DNA from: Sulfurimicrobium lacus
GTDB lineage: Bacteria > Pseudomonadota > Gammaproteobacteria > Burkholderiales > Sulfuricellaceae
DNA length: 64,000 nucleotides
Reading direction: 5' to 3'
NCBI RefSeq assembly: GCF_011764585.1
Contig: NZ_AP022853.1
Location: 1-64,000, forward strand
In this document: in pieces, positions 21,648 to 34,526 of the stretch
How the letters are laid out: each line of letters starts with the position of its first letter
Position numbering within the stretch: the first letter of the stretch is position 1
Notes under the pieces: generated by a model
Told to the model about the DNA's origin: nothing
Seen by the model: the letters and a program-made list of their open reading frames with translations, nothing else
Database searches by the model: none
Position numbers and translations under genes: made by a program

Positions 21648-24341
21648 CTAGTGCGCCTGTTCCCAGTTCGCCCCCTCGCCTACCTCGGCGACCAGCGGGA
21701 CCGCCAGCCTGGCGACGCCGGCCATGAGGCGCGGCAGCTCGCGCCGGACCTGGGCCAATTCTCCCTGCGGCACTTCCAGCACCAGTTCGTCATGCACCTG
21801 CATCACCAGCAAGGTCTGCATCTTCTCCTCCTGCAGCCAGCGGTGGACGGCGATCATCGCCAGCTTGATCAGGTCGGCGGCCGTGCCCTGCATCGGCGCA
21901 TTGATCGCGGCGCGCTCGGCGGCCTGGCGGCGCTGGCCGTTGGCGGCGTTGATCTCCGGCAGCCATAAGCGGCGGCCGAATACGGTCTCCACGTAGCCCT
22001 GCTGTTTCGCCATGTCGCGGGTGCGTTCCATGTATTTGGCAACGCCGGGGTAGCGCTCGAAGTAGCGCTCCATGTAGGCCTGCGCCGCGCCGCGTTCGAT
22101 ATTGAGCTGGCTGGCCAGGCCGAATGCCGACATGCCGTAAATCAGGCCAAAGTTGATCACCTTGGCGTAGCGTCGCTGTTCCGAGGTCACTTCCAGCGGC
22201 GTGCAGGCAAAAATCTCCGCCGCAGTGGCGCGGTGGATGTCCTCCCCGGCCGCGAAGGCGCGCAGCAGGTTGGCGTCTCCCGAGAGGTGGGCCATGATGC
22301 GCAGCTCGATCTGGGAATAGTCGGCGGACACGATTCTGCTTCCGGGCGGGGCGATAAAGGCCTCGCGGATGCGCCGTCCCTCCTCGCTGCGTACCGGGAT
22401 GTTCTGCAGGTTGGGGTCCGAGGAGGCCAGCCGTCCGGTCACCGCCACGGCCTGATTGTAGCTGGTGTGCACCCGGCCGGTGGCGGGGTCCACCATGCGC
22501 GGAAGTTTGTCGGTGTAGGTGGATTTCAGCTTGGCCAGGCCGCGGTAGTCGAGCAGGATTTTCGGCAGCGGGTAATCCAGCGCCAGTTGCTGCAGCACGT
22601 CCTCGTCCGTGGAGGGAGCGCCGCCGGGGGTTTTTTTCTTGACCGGCAGCCCAAGCTGGCCGAACAGGATTTCCTGGATCTGTTTCGGGGAGTTGAGGTT
22701 GAAAGGCTGTCCCGCCAGTTCGTACGCCCGCTGTTCCAGGGTCAACATTTTTTCGCCCAGCGTGCGGCTCTGTTCGGCGAGCAGCTTGCTGTCGATCAGC
22801 ACACCGTTGCGTTCCACGTGAAACAATACCTGCGAAACCGGCACTTCGATCTCGCGGTAAATGAATTCCAGACGGGCGTTGGCGCTGATCTGGGGGTACA
22901 GGTTGTGATGCAGTTGCAGGGTGATGTCGGTGTCTTCCGCGGCATAGGTCGTCGCGGTGTCGAGCGCCACCTCGTCGAAGCCGATCTGTTTTGCCCCCTT
23001 GCCGGTGACTTCGGCGTAGCTTATCGTCTTGACGCCGAGGTGGCGTGAGGCGAGCGCATCCATGTCATGCGTTTTATGGCTTTCCAGCACGTAGGATTGC
23101 AGCAGCGTGTCGTGGACGATGCCCCGCAGGGCGATGCCGTGGTTAGCGAAAATATGGCTGTCGTACTTGAGGTTTTGCCCCAGCTTTGGCTTGGCGGGGT
23201 TTTCCAGCAACGGCTTGAGGCGTTGCAGCGTTGTTGCGAAGTCCAGCTGTGGCGGCACCCCGGCATAATGGTGCGCCAGGGGCAGGTAGGCCGCGTGATG
23301 CGGTTCGATGGCAAAGGAGATGCCCACCAGTCTGGATTGCATGGGCTCGAGGCCGGTGGTTTCGGTGTCGAGGCTGACCAGTTCGGCCTGCTCCAGGCGG
23401 GTCAGCCAGTGTTCCAGGTGACTTTGGTCGAGGATGGTTTCATAGCGGGGCTCGGGGCGCTCCACTGGAACGACCGGGGCGGGTTCGTGAGCGCCGACGG
23501 CCGGCAGCTCGCGCAGCCAGGTCTTGAATTCGAGGCGCTCGTACAGTTCGCGTAGCCGGGCGTTGTCTTGCGGTCCCGCGGTCAGCTGCTGCAGGCTGAC
23601 CGGCAGGGGGACGGCGCAGCGGATGGTGAGCAGTTCGCGCGCCTTGGGCAGCCAGTCCAGCGTATTGCGCAGATTCTCGCCGACAGCGCCGCCGACTTCC
23701 TGGGCGTGGGCCACCAGGTTGTCGAGGGTCTGGTACTGGCTCAGCCATTTTACGGCGGTCTTGGGGCCGACCTTGGCCACGCCCGGGACATTGTCCGCGC
23801 TGTCGCCGATCAGGGTCAGGTAGTCGACGATGCGCGCCGGGGGCACGCCGAATTTCGTTTCGACGCCGGATTCGTCCAGCGTTTCGTTGGACATGGTGTT
23901 GATCAGGCTGACGTGCCGGTTCACCAGTTGGGCCATATCCTTGTCCCCGGTGGAAATCACGGCGCGCATCCCCTCCTCCGTCGCGAGCCTGGATAGCGTG
24001 CCGATGACATCGTCCGCTTCCACGCCTTCCACTGCCAGCAGCGGCCAGCCCATGGCGCGGATGGCGGCGTGCAGCGGTTCGATCTGCGCGGCGAGGTCGG
24101 GCGGCATGGGGGGGCGGCGCCCCTTGTAGTCGGGATAGAGTTCGTCGCGGAAGGTCTTGCCTTTTGCGTCGAACACGCAGGCGCTATAATCCGCCTGGTA
24201 ATCCTGATGCAGGCGGCGCAACATGTTGAGTACGCCGTAGATGGCGCCGGTCGGCTCGTTGTGGCGGTTGCGCAGATCGGGAAGAGCGTGGAAGGCGCGA
24301 TAAAGATAGGAAGAAGCGTCGACCAACAATAGTGTTTTCAT
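21648..24341 (-). CDS. polA: DNA polymerase I
   Basis: A full-length polymerase I of 897 aa for Okazaki-fragment processing and repair. An N-terminal 5'-3' exonuclease domain occupies about 1-290. A proofreading 3'-5' exonuclease domain keeps Exo I (SLDTETTGL), Exo II (NLKYD) and Exo III (YAAEDTD). The polymerase domain has motif A (SADYSQIELRIMAHLSGD), motif B (RRYAKVINFGLIYGMSAFG) and motif C (VMQVHDELVLEV). The ATG at 24341 (MKTLLLVDASSYLYRAFHAL) is preferred over a longer reading. A parS-like site lies within the gene. Confidence 0.97.
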   Translation of the reverse strand: MKTLLLVDASSYLYRAFHALPDLRNRHNEPTGAIYGVLNMLRRLHQDYQADYSACVFDAKGKTFRDELYPDYKGRRPPMPPDLAAQIEPLHAAIRAMGWPLLAVEGVEADDVIGTLSRLATEEGMRAVISTGDKDMAQLVNRHVSLINTMSNETLDESGVETKFGVPPARIVDYLTLIGDSADNVPGVAKVGPKTAVKWLSQYQTLDNLVAHAQEVGGAVGENLRNTLDWLPKARELLTIRCAVPLPVSLQQLTAGPQDNARLRELYERLEFKTWLRELPAVGAHEPAPVVPVERPEPRYETILDQSHLEHWLTRLEQAELVSLDTETTGLEPMQSRLVGISFAIEPHHAAYLPLAHHYAGVPPQLDFATTLQRLKPLLENPAKPKLGQNLKYDSHIFANHGIALRGIVHDTLLQSYVLESHKTHDMDALASRHLGVKTISYAEVTGKGAKQIGFDEVALDTATTYAAEDTDITLQLHHNLYPQISANARLEFIYREIEVPVSQVLFHVERNGVLIDSKLLAEQSRTLGEKMLTLEQRAYELAGQPFNLNSPKQIQEILFGQLGLPVKKKTPGGAPSTDEDVLQQLALDYPLPKILLDYRGLAKLKSTYTDKLPRMVDPATGRVHTSYNQAVAVTGRLASSDPNLQNIPVRSEEGRRIREAFIAPPGSRIVSADYSQIELRIMAHLSGDANLLRAFAAGEDIHRATAAEIFACTPLEVTSEQRRYAKVINFGLIYGMSAFGLASQLNIERGAAQAYMERYFERYPGVAKYMERTRDMAKQQGYVETVFGRRLWLPEINAANGQRRQAAERAAINAPMQGTAADLIKLAMIAVHRWLQEEKMQTLLVMQVHDELVLEVPQGELAQVRRELPRLMAGVARLAVPLVAEVGEGANWEQAH
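22810..22825. promoter_or_regulatory. parS-like site inside polA
   Basis: The 16-mer cgttccacgtgaaaca differs from the parS variant TGTTCCACGTGAAACA at the first base only. On the coding strand it encodes the FHVER stretch at the start of the polymerase fold. It is about 20 kb from the site at 2762, within the usual range for origin-proximal parS sites. Confidence 0.65.
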
Positions 24342-24360
24342 AAGCGAGAAAGAATACTCA

Positions 24361-25089
24361 ATGAGTGCAGCGGAAAAACTACCCAAGCCCCTCGACCCAG
24401 ACCTCCTGACGCAGGGTTATTCGGCGCGTGAGTCGTGGCGGGTGTTCGGGATTATGGCAGAGTTCGTCGAATCCACCGAGCGTCTGAGCGCCATCCGCCC
24501 TGCGGTGAGCATCTTCGGCAGCGCCCGTACTCCCTCGGATCATCCCTATTATATGCTGGCCGAGCAGATCGCGCGGAAGCTCTCCGATGCAGGCTTTGCC
24601 GTCATTTCCGGCGGCGGCCCGGGGATCATGGAGGCGGCCAACAAGGGGGCATTTTTCGGCGCGTCCCCCAGCATCGGTCTGAATATCCAGCTGCCCCACG
24701 AACAGCATACCAATCCCTACCAGGACATCAGCCAGACCTTCCGCCACTTTTTCGCGCGCAAGGTGATGTTCGTCAAGTTCGCTACCGCCTATGTCGTAAT
24801 GCCGGGCGGTTTCGGCACCCTTGACGAACTGATGGAGGCGCTCACCCTGGCGCAGACGGGAAAAATCCGGAAGATTCCCATCATCCTGGTCGGCGAGCCA
24901 TTCTGGCGCGACCTGCTGACCTGGTTCCGCACCACGCTGGTACGGGAAAAAGTGATCAGTGCGGAAGATCTGAACCTGATCCAGGTGATCGACGAACCGG
25001 ATGCGGTCGTGGAGGCCATTTTCCAATATTACGAAACCAGCGGCTTCGAGCCCTCCCCTGCGGAACGGGAAATTCAGCTCAATCTTTAA
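24361..25089 (+). CDS. LOG-family protein (TIGR00730)
   Basis: A 242-aa Rossmann-like protein of the LOG (lysine decarboxylase-like) family. Members are cytokinin-riboside 5'-monophosphate phosphoribohydrolases or nucleotide hydrolases. The family signatures GGGPGIMEAANKGA and PGGFGTLDELMEAL are present. It is divergent from polA with only 19 bp between start codons, so its promoter must overlap coding sequence. The physiological substrate cannot be told from sequence. Confidence 0.88.
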   Translation: MSAAEKLPKPLDPDLLTQGYSARESWRVFGIMAEFVESTERLSAIRPAVSIFGSARTPSDHPYYMLAEQIARKLSDAGFAVISGGGPGIMEAANKGAFFGASPSIGLNIQLPHEQHTNPYQDISQTFRHFFARKVMFVKFATAYVVMPGGFGTLDELMEALTLAQTGKIRKIPIILVGEPFWRDLLTWFRTTLVREKVISAEDLNLIQVIDEPDAVVEAIFQYYETSGFEPSPAEREIQLNL

Positions 25090-25167
25090 AGAGATCTTTA
25101 AGAGATGCTTATCCGCTGGGGCGGCAAGCGGTATAATCCGCCTTCAATCTTCCTCTTAGGAATTGTC

Positions 25168-25506
25168 ATGCGCCGTTTGATCCCCCTTTTGATGCTGTGC
25201 GCCCTTCCCGCCTTCGCGGACAAGGCCGCCACCCCGTCAGGCCTGCAGCCCCTGCCCGAGCCTCCTGCGCCGCCGCCCGGTTACGAGCCTGATCCATCCC
25301 TGGAGCCGCAAGTGACCATCACCAAGCGCGGCGAGGACAAGGTGGAAGAGTTCCGCATCCACGGCAAGCTTTACATGATGAAAATCACGCCTCCCCACGG
25401 TGTGCCTTATTACCTGATCGACGAACAGGGCACGGGCCGCTTCGTGCGTCAGGGCGAGGTGAGCCCCGGCGTCATGGTGCCGATGTGGTTGCTGAAATCT
25501 TTCTAG
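25168..25506 (+). CDS. DUF2782 exported protein
   Basis: A 112-aa protein with a signal peptide ([18 protein letters not shown]) and a proline-rich linker ([15 protein letters not shown]) ahead of a small conserved domain ([18 protein letters not shown] to PMWLLKSF), matching DUF2782. The ATG at 25168 has ttagga upstream. It sits directly before the homoserine-kinase-like gene, as is common in this group; its function is unknown. Confidence 0.82.
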   Translation: MRRLIPLLMLCALPAFADKAATPSGLQPLPEPPAPPPGYEPDPSLEPQVTITKRGEDKVEEFRIHGKLYMMKITPPHGVPYYLIDEQGTGRFVRQGEVSPGVMVPMWLLKSF

Positions 25507-25537
25507 GTTGATTGCAGCCCCCGGGGCTGATTATGAC

Positions 25538-26491
25538 ATGTCCGTTTTTACCACCGTCACCGACGCGCAGCTCGAGCTTTGGCTAAAAGGTTATGCCCTA
25601 GGTTCCTTACAGGACCTGCAGGGCATTTCGGCCGGCATCGAGAATACCAACTACTTCGTCACCACCAGCCACGGCCGTTTCGTGCTGACTCTGTTCGAGA
25701 AGCTCGGCGCCGACGAACTCCCCTACTTCATCAACCTCATGGCGCACCTTGCGCATCACGGCATCCCCTGCCCGGCGCCGGTAGCCAATCTGCACAATGG
25801 CTACCTGGGGGAGCTCAACGGCAAGCCGGCGTGTATCGTGAGCTGCCTGGAAGGCCAGTCCCTGCAGGAGACCACGCCGCATCACTGCCGCGAAGTGGGT
25901 GAAATGCTCGCCGCGATGCACCTGGCGGGCCGTACCTACCCCGCCCAAATGCCCAATCCGCGCGGCCCCCACTGGTGGCAGACCACCGCTCCGCAAGTGA
26001 TGCCCTTTCTCGATGCCGAGGATGCCGCCCTGCTGGCGGAAGAGTTGCGCTTCCAGTCGCTTTACCGCTTCGAAGACCTGCCGCGCGGCGTGATCCATGC
26101 CGACCTGTTCCGCGACAACGTGCTGTTCAAGGGCGACAGTGTCGGCGGGCTGATCGATTTCTATTTTGCCTGCAACGATGTCTGGCTTTACGACCTGGCG
26201 ATCACCGTCAACGACTGGTGCGTCAATGCCGGGGACGGTACGCTGGACCGGCAACGCATGGCCGCCATGCTCGAGGCGTATCACGGCACCCGCCCGCTGA
26301 GCGCGGTCGAGCGCGGCGCCTGGCCGGTGATGCTGCGCGCCGCGGCCCTGCGCTTCTGGCTGTCGCGCCTCTACGACTTCCATTTTCCGCGCCCGGGCGA
26401 AATGACTTTCGCCAAGGACCCCAAGCACTTCCGCCGTATTTTGCAGCACCACGTCAGCCACCACGACGCGCTGCAGCAGATGTGGGTGTGA
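25538..26491 (+). CDS. thrB: Homoserine kinase, ThrB type II (APH-like fold)
   Basis: A 317-aa kinase of the phosphotransferase (APH) fold, which phosphorylates homoserine in threonine synthesis. Features are GIENTNYFV near residue 32, the catalytic loop [14 protein letters not shown] and the metal-binding [10 protein letters not shown]. The start [16 protein letters not shown] is typical for ThrB2; an upstream TTG at 25508 is less likely. It ends 3 bp before the next gene. Confidence 0.93.
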   Translation: MSVFTTVTDAQLELWLKGYALGSLQDLQGISAGIENTNYFVTTSHGRFVLTLFEKLGADELPYFINLMAHLAHHGIPCPAPVANLHNGYLGELNGKPACIVSCLEGQSLQETTPHHCREVGEMLAAMHLAGRTYPAQMPNPRGPHWWQTTAPQVMPFLDAEDAALLAEELRFQSLYRFEDLPRGVIHADLFRDNVLFKGDSVGGLIDFYFACNDVWLYDLAITVNDWCVNAGDGTLDRQRMAAMLEAYHGTRPLSAVERGAWPVMLRAAALRFWLSRLYDFHFPRPGEMTFAKDPKHFRRILQHHVSHHDALQQMWV

Positions 26492-26494
26492 TCC

Positions 26495-27259
26495 ATGACT
26501 GAGATCACGACGGCACAACACTTGCAGCCGCGCACGGTCGATGTGGCGCAGGGGTGGCGCTGGATCGCCGCGGGTTTTCGTCTGTTCGGCAAGAATCCGC
26601 AGATATGGATCGTGTTCTTCCTGATTTATCTGGTGGTCGAACTGGTGCTGGCGGTATTTGTGCCGGTCGTCGGTGCGATCGCTTCGGCCCTGCTCGACCC
26701 CATCTTCCTCGCCGGCTTCATGGCGGGCTGTCGCGCGCTGGAACTGGACGAAGAGCTGGAAATCACCCACCTGTTTGCCGGTTTTAAAGCCCATGCGCGT
26801 CAACTTGCGACGCTGGGCGGGCTTTACCTGGGCGGTAAAATCCTCATCGTCATGCTCGCCATGGGTGTGACCAGCGTGCTCTACGGGCCTATGGCACCGC
26901 TGGAACTGGACAAGCTGGATGCCGCCGACCCCGCCCTGCTTCCGCTCCTGATGCAGTATATGGTCATGGGCGTAGTGGTGATGGCTTTGTTGTTGCCGCT
27001 GCTTATGGCTTACTGGTTTGCCCCGGCCCTGGTGCTGTTCGACGGTCTGCCGGCCAAGCAGGCGATGAAACTGAGTTTTGCCGCCTGTCTGCGCAATGTC
27101 CTGCCTTTCACGCTGTACGGGGTGATCGGCCTTGTCCTTTTCGTGCTGGGCTCGATCCCGCTCGGCCTCGGCTTGCTGGCCGTCATTCCTGTGCTGTTCG
27201 CGACTTCCATCTACACGGCGTACCGCGATATTTTCGTGGCGGTAAGCGAGGAAAATTAA
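26495..27259 (+). CDS. BPSS1780 family membrane protein
   Basis: A 254-aa integral membrane protein with about six hydrophobic segments (roughly 43-75, 105-125, 150-180 and 205-245). It starts VAQGWRWIAAGFRLFGKNPQIW, characteristic of the BPSS1780 family of Betaproteobacteria. Transport or assembly function is unknown. It follows the homoserine kinase gene by 3 bp and is convergent with uvrD. Confidence 0.82.
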   Translation: MTEITTAQHLQPRTVDVAQGWRWIAAGFRLFGKNPQIWIVFFLIYLVVELVLAVFVPVVGAIASALLDPIFLAGFMAGCRALELDEELEITHLFAGFKAHARQLATLGGLYLGGKILIVMLAMGVTSVLYGPMAPLELDKLDAADPALLPLLMQYMVMGVVVMALLLPLLMAYWFAPALVLFDGLPAKQAMKLSFAACLRNVLPFTLYGVIGLVLFVLGSIPLGLGLLAVIPVLFATSIYTAYRDIFVAVSEEN

Positions 27260-27274
27260 GCCGGATTATCCGGA

Positions 27275-29419
27275 TTAAGAAGCTTCCAGCTTGGCGTACT
27301 CCAGCGCCAGCCATTTCACACCGGCGTGGCTGAAGCTCACCTGCACTCGCGCATCCGCGCCGCGCCCCTCGCTGTTGATGATGATGCCCGGCCCGAACTT
27401 GGGGTGGGAAACCGCCTGGCCGATATGCCAGCCCGATGCGCCAGTCGCAGCGCTGCTCGCTGCCGGCTGCTGCATGGGTTGCGCTGCCCCGCTGTGGTTG
27501 ATGCGTTTGAGCAATTGCGGCGGCAGCTCTTCCAGGAAGCGCGAGGCGATGCCATAGCGCAGCTGTCCATGCAGCATCCGGCTGTCGGCAAAGCTGATAT
27601 ACAGCCGCCGCCGTGCGCGGGTGATGGCGACGTACATCAGGCGCCGTTCTTCTTCCACGCCGTCGCGCTCCTTGGCGGCATTCTCGTGCGGGAACAGCCC
27701 TTCTTCCAGCCCGCTGATGAACACGGCATGAAACTCCAGACCCTTTGCGGCATGCACGGTCATCAGCTGCAGCGCTTCCTGCCCCGCCTCCGCCTGGTGT
27801 TCGCCGGCTTCGAGCGAGGCATGCGTCAGGAATGCGGTGAGCGCGTCGGGCGCCCCATCCACGTCTTCCGCCGAGTGTTCGAGCTCGAATCCGGCCGCGG
27901 CGTTGATCAGTTCGTTGAGGTTTTCCAGGCGGTCGGCGCCCTCCTTCTCGCTTTTGTAATGCGCGACCAGGCCGCTGTGGTCCAGCATGTGCTCGACCTG
28001 CTCAGGCAGGGGCAGCGCCGCGCATGTTTCGCGCATGCTTTCGATCAACGCGGTGAACGCGCTGATGGTGGCGCCGGCCTTGCCGCTCATGCGCTTGAGC
28101 TGCGCCGCCTGCCACAGGCTGATACCTTCGCTGCGGGCGATTTCCTGCAAGGACTCCAGGCTGCGCGCGCCGATGCCGCGGGTAGGAAAATTGATCACCC
28201 GGAGCAATGCGCCGTCGTCGTTCGAGTTGCCGATCAGGCGCAGGTAAGCCAGCGCGTGCTTGATTTCCTGGCGCTCGAAGAAGCGCAGCCCGCCGTAGAC
28301 GCGGTACGGCACCGCGGCGTTGAACAAGGCGTGTTCCAGCACGCGCGATTGCGCGTTGGAGCGATACAGCAGGGCGATGCCGGAGAGCGGAACGCCTTCG
28401 CGCTGCAAGGCTTTCACCTCGTCCACGATGAAGCCGGCTTCCTCGTAGTCGGAGTGGGCCTCGAAGACGCGGATCGGCTCGCCTGAACCCTCCGCCGTCC
28501 ACAGGTTCTTGCCCAGGCGGCTCTGGTTGTGGCGGATCAGTGCGTTGGCGGCGTCGAGAATGTTGCCGTGCGAGCGGTAGTTCTGCTCCAGGCGAATCAC
28601 TTTTTCGACCTGGAAATCGCGCTCGAAATCGGCCATGTTGCCCACGCGCGCGCCGCGGAAGGCATAGATCGACTGGTCGTCGTCGCCTACCGCGAACACC
28701 GCGGCTTGTTCCCCCGCCAGCAGCTTGAGCCACTGGTATTGCAGGTGGTTGGTGTCCTGGAATTCGTCTACCAGGATGTGGCGGAAACGGCTCTGGTAGT
28801 GCTGGCGCAAGGCGGTTTCACGCTGCAGCAGCTCGTAGCTGCGCAGCAGCAGTTCGGCGAAATCGACTACCCCCTCGCGCTGGCATTGCTCGTCGTAGGC
28901 GGCATAGAGCTCCCGCTGCTTGCGCGAGTAGGGGTCGAAAGCCTCGACCATGTGGGCGCGCAGCCCCTCTTCCTTGCAGCCGTTGATGAAATGCTGCAAC
29001 TGCTTGGGCGGGTATTTCTCGTCGTCCACGTTGAGCGCCTTGAGCAGGCGCTTGATGGCGCCCAGCTGGTCGGCCGAGTCGAGGATCTGGAACAGGGCCG
29101 GCAACCCGGCTTCGCGGTGGTGTGCGCGCAGCATGCGGTTGGCCAGGCCGTGAAAGGTGCCGATCCACATGCCGCGCGTGTTGATCGGCAGCAGCGCCGC
29201 GAGGCGCGCGAGCATTTCCTTGGCCGCCTTGTTGGTGAAGGTGACGGCGAAAATGCCGCTGGGGCTGGCCAGGCCGGACTGGATCAGGTGGGCGATGCGG
29301 GTGGTGAGCACCCGCGTCTTGCCGCTGCCGGCGCCAGCCAGGATCAGCGCGGATTCATGGGGCAGGGTAACGGCGGCGAGCTGTTCCGGGTTGAGTCCGC
29401 GTAGCAAGGGTGTGGTCAT
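27275..29419 (-). CDS. uvrD: ATP-dependent DNA helicase UvrD/Rep
   Basis: A 714-aa superfamily 1 3'-5' helicase. Motifs visible: the Q motif near LNPEQLAAV, Walker A AGAGSGKTRVLTTRI, Walker B VDEFQDTNHLQYQWL, motif III GDDDQSIYAFRGA, LEQNYRSHGNILDAAN, TVHAAKGLEFHAVF and the VAITRARRRLYIS motif VI. The C-terminal Tudor-like tail (GQAVSHPKFGPGIIINSEG) is of the UvrD type. It acts in nucleotide excision and mismatch repair. It lies just downstream of the phosphoribulokinase terminator. Confidence 0.94.
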   Translation of the reverse strand: MTTPLLRGLNPEQLAAVTLPHESALILAGAGSGKTRVLTTRIAHLIQSGLASPSGIFAVTFTNKAAKEMLARLAALLPINTRGMWIGTFHGLANRMLRAHHREAGLPALFQILDSADQLGAIKRLLKALNVDDEKYPPKQLQHFINGCKEEGLRAHMVEAFDPYSRKQRELYAAYDEQCQREGVVDFAELLLRSYELLQRETALRQHYQSRFRHILVDEFQDTNHLQYQWLKLLAGEQAAVFAVGDDDQSIYAFRGARVGNMADFERDFQVEKVIRLEQNYRSHGNILDAANALIRHNQSRLGKNLWTAEGSGEPIRVFEAHSDYEEAGFIVDEVKALQREGVPLSGIALLYRSNAQSRVLEHALFNAAVPYRVYGGLRFFERQEIKHALAYLRLIGNSNDDGALLRVINFPTRGIGARSLESLQEIARSEGISLWQAAQLKRMSGKAGATISAFTALIESMRETCAALPLPEQVEHMLDHSGLVAHYKSEKEGADRLENLNELINAAAGFELEHSAEDVDGAPDALTAFLTHASLEAGEHQAEAGQEALQLMTVHAAKGLEFHAVFISGLEEGLFPHENAAKERDGVEEERRLMYVAITRARRRLYISFADSRMLHGQLRYGIASRFLEELPPQLLKRINHSGAAQPMQQPAASSAATGASGWHIGQAVSHPKFGPGIIINSEGRGADARVQVSFSHAGVKWLALEYAKLEAS

Positions 29420-29436
29420 GGTTTCGCCAAATAATA

Positions 29437-29457
29437 AGGCCGGGAAATTCCCGGCCT
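29437..29457 (-). terminator. Rho-independent terminator after phosphoribulokinase gene
   Basis: The 9-bp arms aggccggga and tcccggcct surround a 3-base loop. On the minus strand the hairpin is followed by ttattattt, a T-rich run. It lies 38 bp beyond the stop of the phosphoribulokinase gene and before the uvrD start, so it should separate these two units. Confidence 0.75.
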
Positions 29458-29494
29458 CGTATACATTTCCGCGTGGCTTTTCAGTTGCGCGAAA

Positions 29495-33001
<3,507 letters not shown>

Positions 33002-33007
33002 TTTTAT

Positions 33008-33484
33008 ATGAAAAAACTCCTTATCCTGGCGCTGGTCCTGATGCTGGGCGCCTGCGGCTTTCAATTGCGCGGCGCGGCGCAGCTACCGTTCAAGTCGCTT
33101 TATGTCGAGGGCGGGGGTAGTGCGCTAGGCGTGGATTTACAGCGCGCATTGCGCTACGGCAGCAATGTGCAAATCGTCGATAGCAAGGGCGAAGCGCAAG
33201 CGGTGTTGCAGGTGCTGGGCGAAAGTCGCGAAAAGCGCATTCTTTCTATCGGCTCGAATGGACGGGTAAGCGAATACGTGTTGTTCTACCGACTTTCCTT
33301 CCGCTTGCACGACGGCAAGGGCAAGGAACTGTTGCCCGCCCAGCCGCTCGAACTGAAACGCGACATTTCCTTCAACGACGCCCAGGTGCTGGCGAAGGAG
33401 CAGGAGGAGGCGATGCTGTACCGGGACATGCAGGGCGATGCGGTGCAGCAGATCATCCGACGCCTCAACGCGGTCAAGATATAG
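33008..33484 (+). CDS. lptE: LPS-assembly lipoprotein LptE
   Basis: A 158-aa outer-membrane lipoprotein that plugs the LptD barrel for lipopolysaccharide export. It has a lipoprotein signal peptide with lipobox LGAC (Cys at about 17), followed by GFQLRG, the characteristic LptE start. It lies between leuS and holA, the conserved position. Confidence 0.92.
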   Translation: MKKLLILALVLMLGACGFQLRGAAQLPFKSLYVEGGGSALGVDLQRALRYGSNVQIVDSKGEAQAVLQVLGESREKRILSIGSNGRVSEYVLFYRLSFRLHDGKGKELLPAQPLELKRDISFNDAQVLAKEQEEAMLYRDMQGDAVQQIIRRLNAVKI

Positions 33485-33491
33485 CTTTACC

Positions 33492-34496
33492 ATGCGCCTC
33501 AAGCCGGAACAGCTTGATCAACATTTAGCCAAGGGGCTGCAGCCGCTTTACCTGGTGTTCGGCGATGAGCCGCTGCTGGCCCAGGAAGCGGCGGATGCGA
33601 TTCGCGTCCGGGCGCGCCAGGAAGGCTGCGCCGAGCGCGAAGTATTCACGGTGGAGCGCGGCTTCAACTGGCAGAACCTGTTGACCAGCGGCAACAGCAT
33701 GTCCCTGTTCGCTTCCCGCCGCCTGGTGGAAATCCGCATCCCGTCGGGCAAGCCGGGCAACGACGGCAGCCAGGCGCTGCAGGAGTATTGCGCGCGGCTT
33801 CCCGCCGATACCGTCACCCTGTTGGTGTGCCCCAAGCTGGACAAGGCGGCGCAGGCGGGAAAATGGTTCAAGGCCATGGAGCAGGCCGGCGTGGCGGTGG
33901 GCGTGTTCCCGGTCGAACGCGCCCAGTTGCCGGCATGGATCGGGGCGCGGCTGGCGCGGCAGAACCAGCGTGCCGAGCCGGCCACGCTGCAGCTGCTCGC
34001 CGACCAGGTCGAAGGCAATCTGCTGGCGGCGTTTCAGGAAGTGCAGAAGCTGGCCTTGCTGTTTCCCTCCGGCATGCTGAGCTTCGAGCAGGTCAAGGAA
34101 TCGGTTGCCGACGTGGCGCGCTTCGATGTTTTCAAGCTCGGGGATGCGCTGCTGGCAGGCGATGTGGCCCGGGTAAGCCGGGTGCTCGACGTGCTGCGCG
34201 GCGAGGGGGAAGACCCGGTGCTGATCCTGTGGGCATTGACGCGCGAAATCCGTACCCTCGCCAAGCTGCGCGGCGGAATGCGGCGCGGTGGCAGTCTGCC
34301 GCAGCTGATGCGCGACGCCTGGATCTGGGAGGCGCGGCAGCGGCTGGTGGAGCAGGCGGTGAAGCGCACCAGCGAGGCGCGCCTATTGCAGGGGCTGAAA
34401 CGGGCGGCTGGGATTGACCGCATGATCAAGGGCCTGGCCAAGGGCGATGTGTGGGATGAGCTGTTGCAGCTAGGCTTGACCACGGCCAAGGTTTAA
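33492..34496 (+). CDS. holA: DNA polymerase III delta subunit
   Basis: The clamp-loader subunit that opens the beta ring. It has 334 aa and starts MRLKPEQLDQHLAKGLQPLYLVFGDEPLL, with an AAA+-like fold lacking a functional P-loop, as usual for delta. The ATG at 33492 lies 7 bp beyond the lptE stop. The chain of leuS-lptE-holA-proA is conserved in Betaproteobacteria. Confidence 0.93.
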   Translation: MRLKPEQLDQHLAKGLQPLYLVFGDEPLLAQEAADAIRVRARQEGCAEREVFTVERGFNWQNLLTSGNSMSLFASRRLVEIRIPSGKPGNDGSQALQEYCARLPADTVTLLVCPKLDKAAQAGKWFKAMEQAGVAVGVFPVERAQLPAWIGARLARQNQRAEPATLQLLADQVEGNLLAAFQEVQKLALLFPSGMLSFEQVKESVADVARFDVFKLGDALLAGDVARVSRVLDVLRGEGEDPVLILWALTREIRTLAKLRGGMRRGGSLPQLMRDAWIWEARQRLVEQAVKRTSEARLLQGLKRAAGIDRMIKGLAKGDVWDELLQLGLTTAKV

Positions 34497-34526
34497 TCTT
34501 GTCTAAATAGTGAGTTGGAGAATCCG

